Of a stretch of 64,000 bases of DNA, positions 56,363-64,000 are shown one piece after another. Below the pieces are notes generated by a model. It saw only the letters and a list, made by a program, of their open reading frames with translations. It was not told the origin of the DNA and searched no databases. Position 1 is the first letter of the stretch, and each line of letters begins with the position of its first letter. A program made the position numbers and the translations under genes. Location of the stretch: the NCBI GenBank assembly GCA_965206125.1, contig CBDBIN010000044.1:186001-250000 (forward strand). Direction: 5' to 3'. This DNA is from CAXWPM01 sp965206125. GTDB taxonomy: Bacteria; Acidobacteriota; Terriglobia; 20CM-2-55-15.

Positions 56363-57583
56363 ATGAAACCGCTCGACGACACTCTGGTAGTCGATCTGTC
56401 CCGGATTCTCTCCGGCCCGGTCTGCACGATGTTGATGGGAGACATGGGTGCCCGCGTCATCAAGGTCGAGCCACCCCCCCACGGGGATGACAGCAGGCTG
56501 TGGGGGCCCCCTTTCGTCGGCGGAATCAGCACCTATTTCCATTCGATCAACCGCAACAAACAGAGCCTGGGACTCGACCTCAAGACCGAGGCAGGCCGGG
56601 AGATTCTGTGGAAACTGATCGACCGGGCCGACGTCGTCGTCGAGAATTTCCGGCCCGGTGTCATCGACCGACTGGGTTTCGGCTACGCCGACGTGCATGA
56701 ACGCAACCCGCGGGCCGTATACTGCTCGATCTCGGGGTTCGGCCAGACGGGCCCCTACCGCGACCGCCCCGGCTATGATGTCATCGCTCAGGGTGAATCC
56801 GGGATGATGGATCTCACGGGGGAGCCGGACGGGCCCCCGCTCAAGATGGGAGCGTCACTCGCCGACATCGTGACCGGGCTCTACGCCTTCCAGGGAATCC
56901 TGCTCGCGCTTCTCTCCAGGCACCGGTCCGGGGCGGGCCAGCACGTCGACATCAGCCTGCTCGACAGCATGGTATCGACCCTGGCTTACCAGGCACTGAT
57001 ATACCTCGAGACCGGCCGGTCTCCGCAAAGGATGGGGACGCGACACCCGTCTATCGTCCCCTACGAGAGTTTCTCGGCTCGCGACGGCTACATCAACATC
57101 GCGGTCACAAACCAGAAGCAGTGGGTTCTGTTCTGCGACGTGCTCGGCTTCGCGGACGTGGCCCGAGACCCGCGGTTCGATTCGATGCCGAAACGCATAG
57201 CCAACTACGAAGCCTTGAAGCCCATCATCGACGAATCACTCGGCAGACGGACCCGTGCCCAGATCACCGACCAGCTAGGCGCGGTCGGCATACCTGTCGG
57301 CCCGATCAACACAGTCGGAGAAATACTCGAGGACCCCCAGATCCACGCTCGCGAAATGGTCGCCGAGTTGATACACCCGGAGTACGGCCCCCTCCGGATG
57401 CTTGGAATACCCATCAAGCTGTCCGATACGCCCGGAAGCCTCGAGACGCCGCCGCCGAGGCTCGGTGAAGACAACCGCAAAGTACTGGAATGGCTGGGCT
57501 GCCCGAACTCCGACATCGAAGCGTGGGCCAGCGACGGCGTACTGGTGGCCAACTCCACCGTACCGCCGCCCACTCCAGGCTAA
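56363..57583 (+). CDS. family III CoA-transferase (CaiB/BaiF)
   Basis: The 406-residue enzyme moves CoA between carboxylic acids. Seen are the N-terminal LVVDLSRILSGPVCTMLMGD, GVIDRLGFGYADVH, SGFGQTGPYRDRPGYDVIAQ and the catalytic Asp in MGASLADIVTGLYA. C-terminal HPSIVPYESFSARDGYINIA is typical. Substrates cannot be assigned. It sits between dtd with its repeat and a HEAT protein, and looks monocistronic. Confidence 0.94.
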   Translation: MKPLDDTLVVDLSRILSGPVCTMLMGDMGARVIKVEPPPHGDDSRLWGPPFVGGISTYFHSINRNKQSLGLDLKTEAGREILWKLIDRADVVVENFRPGVIDRLGFGYADVHERNPRAVYCSISGFGQTGPYRDRPGYDVIAQGESGMMDLTGEPDGPPLKMGASLADIVTGLYAFQGILLALLSRHRSGAGQHVDISLLDSMVSTLAYQALIYLETGRSPQRMGTRHPSIVPYESFSARDGYINIAVTNQKQWVLFCDVLGFADVARDPRFDSMPKRIANYEALKPIIDESLGRRTRAQITDQLGAVGIPVGPINTVGEILEDPQIHAREMVAELIHPEYGPLRMLGIPIKLSDTPGSLETPPPRLGEDNRKVLEWLGCPNSDIEAWASDGVLVANSTVPPPTPG

Positions 57584-57621
57584 AAATACCGGGAAATCGT
57601 CGATTTTTCCTTGGTTTACGG

Positions 57622-57651
57622 TTGACGGCGCACGCTCTGGTTCACTATCCT
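57622..57651 (+). promoter_or_regulatory. promoter upstream of the HEAT-repeat gene
   Basis: TTGACG (57622-57627) and TATCCT (57646-57651) are 18 bases apart. If used, the start near 57658 would exclude the ATG at 57655 and favour 57697. Confidence 0.4.
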
Positions 57652-57696
57652 GCTATGTTCGTCCGCGGGAGGAGATCCCGCCATATCTCGGCGCTG

Positions 57697-58575
57697 ATGG
57701 AATCCAACGGCAACCCCATTTCCATGCCTCCGCAGGAGGATCTTACCGAGGTCCGGAAGCCGACCTCGCTGCTGGTCGCACAGTTTTTCCTGTTCCCGCT
57801 TATCGTCATTGCGTTCGGTGTCGGCATCTTCCTTCTCTTTGGATACATCACCTATGACCAGAAGTCGCCACAGGTGTATCTGAATGAGATCCGGCTGGGT
57901 TCGGACACGCGTCGTTGGCAGGCTGCATTCGAGCTTTCGAAGGTGATTGCGGGCGACGCGGACCTGCTCGACACCGGCTTCGCGGCCGATGTGCTGCGCG
58001 TGTACGAGAACTCCCGGAACGACGACCCCCGAATCCGACAGTTCCTGGCGATGAGCCTGGCGCATCTGGCGGATCCTGTCGCCGTACCGGCGCTGGTCGA
58101 AGGACTTGACGACTCGGACGTCGATACGAAGATCTCGACGCTCTGGGCCCTGGGCGCCATCGCCGACCGGCAAGCGGCTCCGGGCGTCGCCGGTCAGACG
58201 TCGAATGAAGACGCGTCAGTCCGCAAGATGGCTGTATATGTTCTGGGTGTCTTGAAAGACCCGTCGACGATGCACGAACTCGAGGTCGCGCTCAACGATA
58301 CGGTCTCCGACGTGCGATGGAACGCCGCGATGTCGCTCGCCCAGATGGGCAACGACGCGGGTGCGGATGTCCTGTTGCAATTGACCGACCGGACGTACCT
58401 GTCTCAGTTCGCCGAGATGGCGGAAGCAGACAAGAACAACGCTATCGTTAACGCGTTAAAGTGCCTCGGCCTGCTGAAGCTCGAAGGCACTCGAACCACT
58501 ATCGCGCTGCTGAGCGAGAATGATCCGAGCCTCCTGGTTCGCGATGCCGCGCTCGCCGTGCTGAACACTTTCTGA
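57697..58575 (+). CDS. membrane-anchored HEAT-repeat protein
   Basis: The protein (292 residues from 57697) has a polar tail, one membrane helix (LLVAQFFLFPLIVIAFGVGIF, about 33-55), and then PBS-lyase/HEAT-type repeats: QFLAMSLAHLADPVAVPALV, KISTLWALGAIADRQ, RKMAVYVLGVLKD and RWNAAMSLAQMGNDAGADVL. Such repeats hold other proteins together. It lies 89 bases upstream of the Rieske gene on the same strand and in related bacteria accompanies bc-complex genes, so it may be an assembly or docking factor for that complex. The start is uncertain (57655 is possible). Confidence 0.8.
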   Translation: MESNGNPISMPPQEDLTEVRKPTSLLVAQFFLFPLIVIAFGVGIFLLFGYITYDQKSPQVYLNEIRLGSDTRRWQAAFELSKVIAGDADLLDTGFAADVLRVYENSRNDDPRIRQFLAMSLAHLADPVAVPALVEGLDDSDVDTKISTLWALGAIADRQAAPGVAGQTSNEDASVRKMAVYVLGVLKDPSTMHELEVALNDTVSDVRWNAAMSLAQMGNDAGADVLLQLTDRTYLSQFAEMAEADKNNAIVNALKCLGLLKLEGTRTTIALLSENDPSLLVRDAALAVLNTF

Positions 58576-58664
58576 TTGACGTGAGCATTCATCTGGAGAA
58601 CTCAAACTTTCGTCGTGCGCGGACTTGAAGCACACGATACAGACAACAAGCGAGGAGCCTGTTT

Positions 58665-59237
58665 ATGAGTAATCCTCAAACACCGCCGCCGATACCACCT
58701 CGGCCGCCGACGCGTCCGGCCGCGAAGCCCAAGGCGACCTCGGCCAAGGGCGGCGCTTCGCGAAGGTCGTTCCTGTCTTGGATGTCCGTGGCTTGGATGG
58801 CCTTCACCGCGTCCATGCTGGCCGCCGGAACGGCAACCGCGCGATTCATGTTCCCCAACGTCCTGTTCGAACCACCGTCCACCTTCAAAGCGGGTCGACC
58901 CGAGGAGTACCAGATCGGGCTTGTGGATGAGCGATTCAAGGACCAGTTCGGCGCCTGGCTGATCCGCGACGACAGGGGCATTTACGCCCTATCGACGACC
59001 TGCACGCATCTGGGCTGCACGCCGAACTGGCTGGCCTCCGAGCAGAAGTTCAAGTGTCCGTGCCACGGCAGTGGGTTCTACAAAACGGGAATCAACTTCG
59101 AAGGACCGGCTCCGCGGCCGCTGGAACGCTACACGATCACGCTTGGCGACGACGGACTGATCCTGGTCGACAAGAGCAAGAAGTATCAGCGGGAAAAAGG
59201 CGAGTGGAGCAACCCGTTGGCTTTTCTCGAGCTGTAG
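58665..59237 (+). CDS. Rieske iron-sulfur protein of a cytochrome bc-type complex
   Basis: The 190-residue protein has a proline-rich tail, a twin-arginine signal-anchor (ASRRSFLSWMSVAWMAF) and the soluble 2Fe-2S domain with CTHLGC and CPCHGSG, all four ligands and the disulfide cysteines present. It takes electrons from quinol and passes them to a c-type cytochrome on the periplasmic side. GAGGAG lies before the ATG. It is the first gene of the complex, followed by cytochrome b6-like, subunit IV-like and multihaem c genes. Confidence 0.94.
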   Translation: MSNPQTPPPIPPRPPTRPAAKPKATSAKGGASRRSFLSWMSVAWMAFTASMLAAGTATARFMFPNVLFEPPSTFKAGRPEEYQIGLVDERFKDQFGAWLIRDDRGIYALSTTCTHLGCTPNWLASEQKFKCPCHGSGFYKTGINFEGPAPRPLERYTITLGDDGLILVDKSKKYQREKGEWSNPLAFLEL

Positions 59238-59329
59238 GTTGCCGGGAGAAGCGACGAAAGAAATCCGGGAGCCGGCGAAAACTCGTCGGCCTCAGGCAAG
59301 AGTCATAATCGAATCGGGTCTATCTACCT

Positions 59330-60142
59330 ATGAGTCAGCTTAAAGAGTTACTTTCGAAATTGTCGCCGGACAAGATCGGACAGTCGATTCAGGAAAGCCA
59401 GATCTATCGCTCTGTTTTCCGTATCGGCGTACCGGATTCCGACCGCAAGCGGATGCTCGTGATGCTGGGCAACGTGTTCCTCCATCTGCACCCGGTCAAG
59501 GTTCGCAAGTCGGGAATCCGCCTGCGATTCACCTGGTGCATGGGCGGTATCACGTTCTTCCTCTTCCTGGTGTTGACGTTCACCGGGCTGCTGCTGATGT
59601 TTTACTACCGGCCGACGCTCGAATACGCCTACGTCGACATCATCGACCTGAGGGAACAGGTTCCGCTGGGGATCATGCGGGAAATCCATCGATGGGGAGC
59701 CCACGCGATGGTGATTTCGGTCTGGTTGCACATGTTCCGCGTCTTCATGACCGGATCCTACAAGCCACCCCGGGAGTTCAATTGGGGTGTCGGTGTGATT
59801 CTGCTCGTGCTGACGCTGCTGCTGAGCTTTACGGGGTACTTGTTGCCCTGGGACCAGCTGGCGATGTGGGCGATCACGGTCGGCTCGAACATGGCGCGCG
59901 CGACACCGTTCCTCGGTCACGAGGGCCCTGGGGCGGCATTGCTGGCCCTCGGGGACATCAACCTGGTCAACAACACCAGTGACGCGCGGTTCGCGCTGCT
60001 GGGGGGCACGTTCGTGGGTGAGGCCGCGCTGCTGCGGTTCTACGTCCTGCACTGCGTAGGCCTGCCGTTGGTCGCGGGCTTCCTGATGGCCGTCCACTTC
60101 TGGCGAATCCGCCGTGACGGCGGCATCTCCGGTCCCTTGTAG
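59330..60142 (+). CDS. cytochrome b6-like subunit (cytochrome b N-terminal domain)
   Basis: The 270-residue membrane protein has four helices with paired haem-b ligands: His in EIHRWGAHAMVI and WLHMFRVF, and His in YVLHCVGLPL and MAVHFWRI. The N-terminal 45 residues are a soluble extension (LSKLSPDKIGQSIQES). The split of cytochrome b into two proteins is as in b6f and in many Acidobacteriota, Firmicutes and Deltaproteobacteria. The next gene begins 15 bases later. Confidence 0.94.
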   Translation: MSQLKELLSKLSPDKIGQSIQESQIYRSVFRIGVPDSDRKRMLVMLGNVFLHLHPVKVRKSGIRLRFTWCMGGITFFLFLVLTFTGLLLMFYYRPTLEYAYVDIIDLREQVPLGIMREIHRWGAHAMVISVWLHMFRVFMTGSYKPPREFNWGVGVILLVLTLLLSFTGYLLPWDQLAMWAITVGSNMARATPFLGHEGPGAALLALGDINLVNNTSDARFALLGGTFVGEAALLRFYVLHCVGLPLVAGFLMAVHFWRIRRDGGISGPL

Positions 60143-60156
60143 GAAGCGGGAATAAC

Positions 60157-61236
60157 ATGGAATTCATCAAAGATGTCATCAACTACCTGGCGGCGCCGGA
60201 GATCCTGATCGTGCTGGCGGCGGCACTGCTGTTCGTGTCAGTCAAGTACCGCGGCATCTTCTACAGCGACAAGACAGCGTTGATCCTCTTTCCGGGAATG
60301 TTCGCCTTCCTCGGCATAAGCATGCTCGACGAGAACTTCTACCTGATCGTCACGAAGCCGGACAACGTGCCGATCGTGGGCATGCTGTTCCTGATCCCCT
60401 TCTTCACGTGGTTCGCCATGCGCGAAGGGATCCGGAACGACGAGCGAGTGGTGTCCGGCAAACCTGTCGTCGAGAAGGACGAGTCAGCGCAGAAGGTGCT
60501 GTGCTGGCCCGACCTGGTCTACACCGAGTTGATCTGCATGGTCGTCCTGACTTTCGTGTTGATCGGCTGGTCGATCATGATCGCGGCGCCTATCGAGGAG
60601 GCCGCAAACCCGGCAAGCACGCCGAACCCGTCGAAAGCCCCATGGTATTTTCTCGGACTCCAGGAAATGCTGGTCTATTTCGACCCATGGCTGGCCGGAG
60701 TGGTCTTCCCGAGTCTGATCATCGGGGGACTGATCGCTATCCCGTATGTCGACACGAATCCCAAAGGAAACGGATACTACACATTCAAGGAACGCAGTTG
60801 GGAGATCACGACATTCCTGTTCGGATTCCTGATCCTGTGGGTGCTGCTGGTGATCCTGGGAACATTTCTGAGGGGGCCGAACTGGAGCTTCTTCGGGCCC
60901 TATGAATACTGGGACGTTCACAAGCTTGAGGCGCTGGTCAACATCAACCTGTCGGAGTACATCTGGGTGAAGGCGCTCGGGACCGGGCTTCCTTCGAACA
61001 TCCTAGTGAGGGAGTCGTTCGGCTTTATCCTCGTCCTTGCATACCTGCTGGTGACGCCGATCATACTCGCCAAGACGTTATTCAAACAGTTCTACGAGAA
61101 CCTGGGTCCGGCACGGTATCACGTGATGGTGTTTCTGCTGCTCTCTATGGCGGCTCTTCCCATCAAGATGCTCCTGCGCTGGCTCTTCAACCTGAAGTAC
61201 ATCATCGGAATTCCGGAATACTTCTTCAACATCTAG
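60157..61236 (+). CDS. subunit IV-like cytochrome b C-terminal protein
   Basis: The 359-residue protein is larger than b6f subunit IV (about 160). It has extra N-terminal helices (LIVLAAALLFVSVKY, FPGMFAFLGISML, VPIVGMLFLIPFFTW), then the quinol-site segment with APWYFLGLQEMLVYF near 161, where the classical motif is PEWY, and three more helices. The last helix ends near the C-terminus. The Glu of PEWY is missing, as in some other split complexes. It ends 34 bases before the multihaem gene. Confidence 0.9.
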   Translation: MEFIKDVINYLAAPEILIVLAAALLFVSVKYRGIFYSDKTALILFPGMFAFLGISMLDENFYLIVTKPDNVPIVGMLFLIPFFTWFAMREGIRNDERVVSGKPVVEKDESAQKVLCWPDLVYTELICMVVLTFVLIGWSIMIAAPIEEAANPASTPNPSKAPWYFLGLQEMLVYFDPWLAGVVFPSLIIGGLIAIPYVDTNPKGNGYYTFKERSWEITTFLFGFLILWVLLVILGTFLRGPNWSFFGPYEYWDVHKLEALVNINLSEYIWVKALGTGLPSNILVRESFGFILVLAYLLVTPIILAKTLFKQFYENLGPARYHVMVFLLLSMAALPIKMLLRWLFNLKYIIGIPEYFFNI

Positions 61237-61269
61237 CAAGCCTGAAAGACTTTTGAAGCGGAGAAAGCA

Positions 61270-64000
61270 TTGAGTAGCGAAACACCCAACGGCGAAGGAA
61301 AGAAGCCGGCGATCCCACCGCCGGCGAAGAAAGATCCGGCCCTGAACATCTCGCAACGGGGAGATCGGCTCTACGAGGTCGACAGCCTGCACAAGTGGTT
61401 TGCGATCACGAGCCTCCTGCTGTTCGTTTTCACGGTCTGGATGATCATGGCCGACTACAACCGCGAGTGGAAACAGTATCAGCGGGCATTCAACCGGATG
61501 CAGGTTCAGCAAACGCAGGCGGAAATGGACGCCGCCTCGGGCGCGATCGATGTGGCTCAATTCGGAGTCCTCGAGGGTCAACTGAACGACGCGCGCGGCG
61601 CACTGGTCGCCAACGAATCCGAAGTGAACCGCATCCAGGGAGTCCTCGACGACCTGAACGCTCAGTTGTATGCAGCAGACCAGAATTATCGCTTCGCGCG
61701 CGCGACCTACGACGTCGAGAAATACGACCACGAGGAAGCGCTCGCCAGTAGCGCGTCGAACTCGGCTGCCCTCCTGGGACAGGCCCAAGCTACGCTCGCC
61801 GTGGCTGGAGAGTTCGAACTGCGCGTCGAGCAACTGACGTTGGACATCCGCGACAGGGAAACCGAACTCGGAACTTTCATCGGACAGCGGGACGACATCC
61901 AGAGCCAGATGGACGGCCTGCTGACTGAGTACAACCGACTGGAAGGAGTCAGAAACACCCTCGACCCCGGTCTCGTCGTCACGTCGTTCCGAAACGCGCC
62001 GGTCCTGGATATGCTCAACCCGTCGGAGAAGATCCAGCAGATCCTGGTACCCAATCTGTTCAACGACCACCCGTTCCTTCAGGTGCCTCGGGTCGACCGC
62101 TGCACGACGTGCCATCTGGGTATCGATCAGGCCGGTTTCGCCGATGCTCCGCAGCCGTTCACGGCGCACCCTGAATTGGACAAGTTTCTCGGAAGCGCCT
62201 CGCCCCATCCGATGGACCAGTTCGGCTGCACGACGTGTCACTCCGGCCTGGACCGCGCCGTGCAGTTTACGCGGGCCGGGCACATGCCCGTCGACGAAGC
62301 TCAAACCGCGGAATGGGAGGAAAACTACCATTGGGAGGAGCAGCACTATCTCGAAACTCCGATGCTCCCGATGAACCGGATCGAGGCAAGCTGCCTGAAG
62401 TGCCATACCGGCGCCGGAGACGTGCCCGCAGCGCCGTCGCTCAACGTCGGGCGAGATCTGATCCGGACGTACGGCTGCTTCGGTTGCCACAACATTCCGG
62501 GGTACGAGGATATTCGGGGCGTCGGGCCCGATCTGACGACAATCGCCAGCAAACTCGACAGGGAATGGGCCCGACGGTGGCTCCGGGAACCTCGGGGCTT
62601 CAAGTCCGAGGCGCGGATGCCGCAGTTCTGGTTCAACTCGAACAACAATGCACCCCAGGACGCGGCGAGGAATTACGCGGAAATCAACGCCATCGTGGAG
62701 TTCCTCTATTCAAAGTCCAGGCCAAACCCTCTGCCCGCAGGCCGAACCAATGGCGACGCCGAGCGAGGACAGGCACTCGTTGAGAGCGTCGGCTGCATGG
62801 GCTGCCACGCTGTGGGACCGATCGCCGAAGACGAAGATCAACCCCAGCACAGACGCCGCTTCGGCTACAACCTGGAGAGCCAGGGAAGCAAGGTAACGAC
62901 CGAGTGGCTCTACAACTGGGTCCGCGATCCGCAATCGGTGTGGCACGACACGAACATGCCGAGCCTGCGCCTGTCGAACCAGGAGGCGGCGGATGTCGCC
63001 GTCTATCTCAGCTCGCTGACCAACCCGGACTTCGCGGCTCAACCGTGGACCGAAACCGACGAGACCGCGCTGGATGAGATCACCCTGGAGTTTCTCCGTG
63101 CCGGATCCACCGGCATCGAAGCGCGAGAGCAACTGACCGGCATGTCGCTCGAGGACAAGCACCTGTTCTCGGGCGAACGACTCGTCGGGCAGTACGGATG
63201 CTTCGGCTGCCACACGATCGAAGGATTCGAGACGACACAGCCTATCGGCACCGAATTGACGACCGCAGGAAGCAAGCAGGTCACGCGACTGGATTTCGGC
63301 TTTCTCGACCTCCCGCACGAACGCAGCGCCTGGTACGAACAGAAGCTCACCGACCCCCGGATCTTCGACGTGGGACGCGTGAAGCGGCCGGATGAACGAC
63401 TGCGGATGCCCGATTTTGGCTTTACCGAGGAGCAGATCGACTCCATCGTCCTCGTCATCACCGGACTCGTGAAGGGAGAAGTGCCGCCGGACATGCGGAA
63501 CGACCTGACCGAGGAACTCGAGGCCGGCCGGGCCATGATGGCGCGGCGGAACTGCCGTGGCTGTCATGAAATCGAAGGCGCGGGCGGCGACATTCAGGCG
63601 ACTCTTGAAGAGGGCCTGGCACCCCCGATGCTCGCCACGGAGGGCGCCAAGACGCAGCCGCTCTGGTTACATCCGTTCCTGCAGGATCCGGGCGAGGAAG
63701 AGCTGCGGCCCTGGCTCTCGGTGAGGATGCCGACCTTCTACTTTGACGAGGTGGAGGCAGCGACCATCGGACGATACTTCTCCGCTTTCGATGAAGTCGA
63801 GTACCCGTTCATCGAGATGTCCATCGCGACGAACGACGAACGACTGCGGCAGGGGGCCGAGCTGTTCCGCCTGATGCAGTGCGAGCGCTGCCACCCAACC
63901 TCGGACGCGCCACCTCCACCCGGAGTCACGGCCGCCGAGCTGGCGCCAAACCTGCAGGTTGGGCACGAGCGGCTGAGGCCCCAGTGGGTTCTGGACTGGT
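61270..64000 (+). CDS. coiled-coil multihaem cytochrome c of the bc complex (partial, runs off window)
   Basis: The TTG at 61270 has GGAG six bases upstream. The frame is open to the window end (910 codons) and has no stop there. It has an N-terminal membrane helix (residues about 42-62, AITSLLLFVFTVWMIMADY), a long coiled coil of about 65-230 (VQQTQAEMDAASG onwards), then CxxCH haem sites at residues 278, 320, 375, 403, 509, 644, 762 and 871 (CTTCH twice, CLKCH, CFGCH, CMGCH, CFGCH, CRGCH, CERCH). It would accept electrons from the Rieske protein and form a wire to terminal acceptors. The C-terminus and any further haems are outside the window. Confidence 0.9.
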   Translation, partial: MSSETPNGEGKKPAIPPPAKKDPALNISQRGDRLYEVDSLHKWFAITSLLLFVFTVWMIMADYNREWKQYQRAFNRMQVQQTQAEMDAASGAIDVAQFGVLEGQLNDARGALVANESEVNRIQGVLDDLNAQLYAADQNYRFARATYDVEKYDHEEALASSASNSAALLGQAQATLAVAGEFELRVEQLTLDIRDRETELGTFIGQRDDIQSQMDGLLTEYNRLEGVRNTLDPGLVVTSFRNAPVLDMLNPSEKIQQILVPNLFNDHPFLQVPRVDRCTTCHLGIDQAGFADAPQPFTAHPELDKFLGSASPHPMDQFGCTTCHSGLDRAVQFTRAGHMPVDEAQTAEWEENYHWEEQHYLETPMLPMNRIEASCLKCHTGAGDVPAAPSLNVGRDLIRTYGCFGCHNIPGYEDIRGVGPDLTTIASKLDREWARRWLREPRGFKSEARMPQFWFNSNNNAPQDAARNYAEINAIVEFLYSKSRPNPLPAGRTNGDAERGQALVESVGCMGCHAVGPIAEDEDQPQHRRRFGYNLESQGSKVTTEWLYNWVRDPQSVWHDTNMPSLRLSNQEAADVAVYLSSLTNPDFAAQPWTETDETALDEITLEFLRAGSTGIEAREQLTGMSLEDKHLFSGERLVGQYGCFGCHTIEGFETTQPIGTELTTAGSKQVTRLDFGFLDLPHERSAWYEQKLTDPRIFDVGRVKRPDERLRMPDFGFTEEQIDSIVLVITGLVKGEVPPDMRNDLTEELEAGRAMMARRNCRGCHEIEGAGGDIQATLEEGLAPPMLATEGAKTQPLWLHPFLQDPGEEELRPWLSVRMPTFYFDEVEAATIGRYFSAFDEVEYPFIEMSIATNDERLRQGAELFRLMQCERCHPTSDAPPPPGVTAAELAPNLQVGHERLRPQWVLDW

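Noticed and set aside
61078..62490. A 470-codon frame opposite the subunit IV and multihaem genes
   Set aside because: It covers the junction of two well-supported genes and shows no domain.

Overview
The window looks like a chromosomal segment of an Acidobacteriota bacterium, perhaps of the Vicinamibacteria type (inference from family content, not from a search). Pointers are a soluble-N-terminus Ser/Thr kinase fused to a TolB-like propeller, a PadR regulator paired with an acidobacterial ADOP permease, a DUF1592/DUF1552 pair with a secreted ankyrin protein, and a Rieske/cytochrome b complex with a multihaem cytochrome. GC is high and codon use is fairly even. No phage, CRISPR array or toxin-antitoxin pair was seen.

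Layout. 0-11 kb: tRNA-Met, kinase, PadR/ADOP, a tandem array of REP-like hairpins, a HAD phosphatase, a secreted S9 peptidase and small proteins. 11-19 kb: housekeeping block tilS, ftsH, folP, then the c-di-AMP operon dacA-cdaR-glmM. 19-24.6 kb: one complete rRNA operon on the minus strand (16S, tRNA-Ile, tRNA-Ala, 23S, 5S) with its promoter, a boxA-like site, both processing stems and two REP-like hairpins in the spacers. 24.9-30.4 kb: the DUF1592/DUF1552/ankyrin operon. 30.5-35.8 kb: an unusual, tightly overlapping cassette with phospholipid-type enzymes (CDP-alcohol phosphatidyltransferase, GDPD-like protein, HAD hydrolase, lipid kinase).

35.7-41.9 kb is a mobile-element-scarred zone. An IS6-family element sits on a rearrangement junction that truncates two different genes. 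An IS30-family element splits a nickel-dependent lactate racemase-like gene, with a 2-bp target duplication and a reading frame that is restored exactly if the element is removed. 42-53 kb: cell-surface glycan genes in two operons (Trm112-like, GT9, heptose-phosphate kinase, GT4 on plus; rfbA, rfbB, methyltransferase and two GT2 on minus) plus a DUF1972 glycosyltransferase and an M18 peptidase. 53-58.6 kb: M20 peptidase, DHH phosphoesterase, D-aminoacyl-tRNA deacylase, CoA-transferase and a HEAT-repeat membrane protein. 58.6-64 kb: a respiratory operon of Rieske protein, cytochrome b6-like subunit, subunit IV-like protein and a coiled-coil multihaem c cytochrome that runs off the window end.

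The best candidates for something not yet described are the coupled lipid cassette (31.1-35.8 kb), the secreted cytochrome/DUF1552/ankyrin triad (24.9-30.4 kb), the coiled-coil multihaem partner of the bc complex (61.3 kb on), and the GTAG-type REP array and its scattered relatives, including copies inside rRNA spacers.
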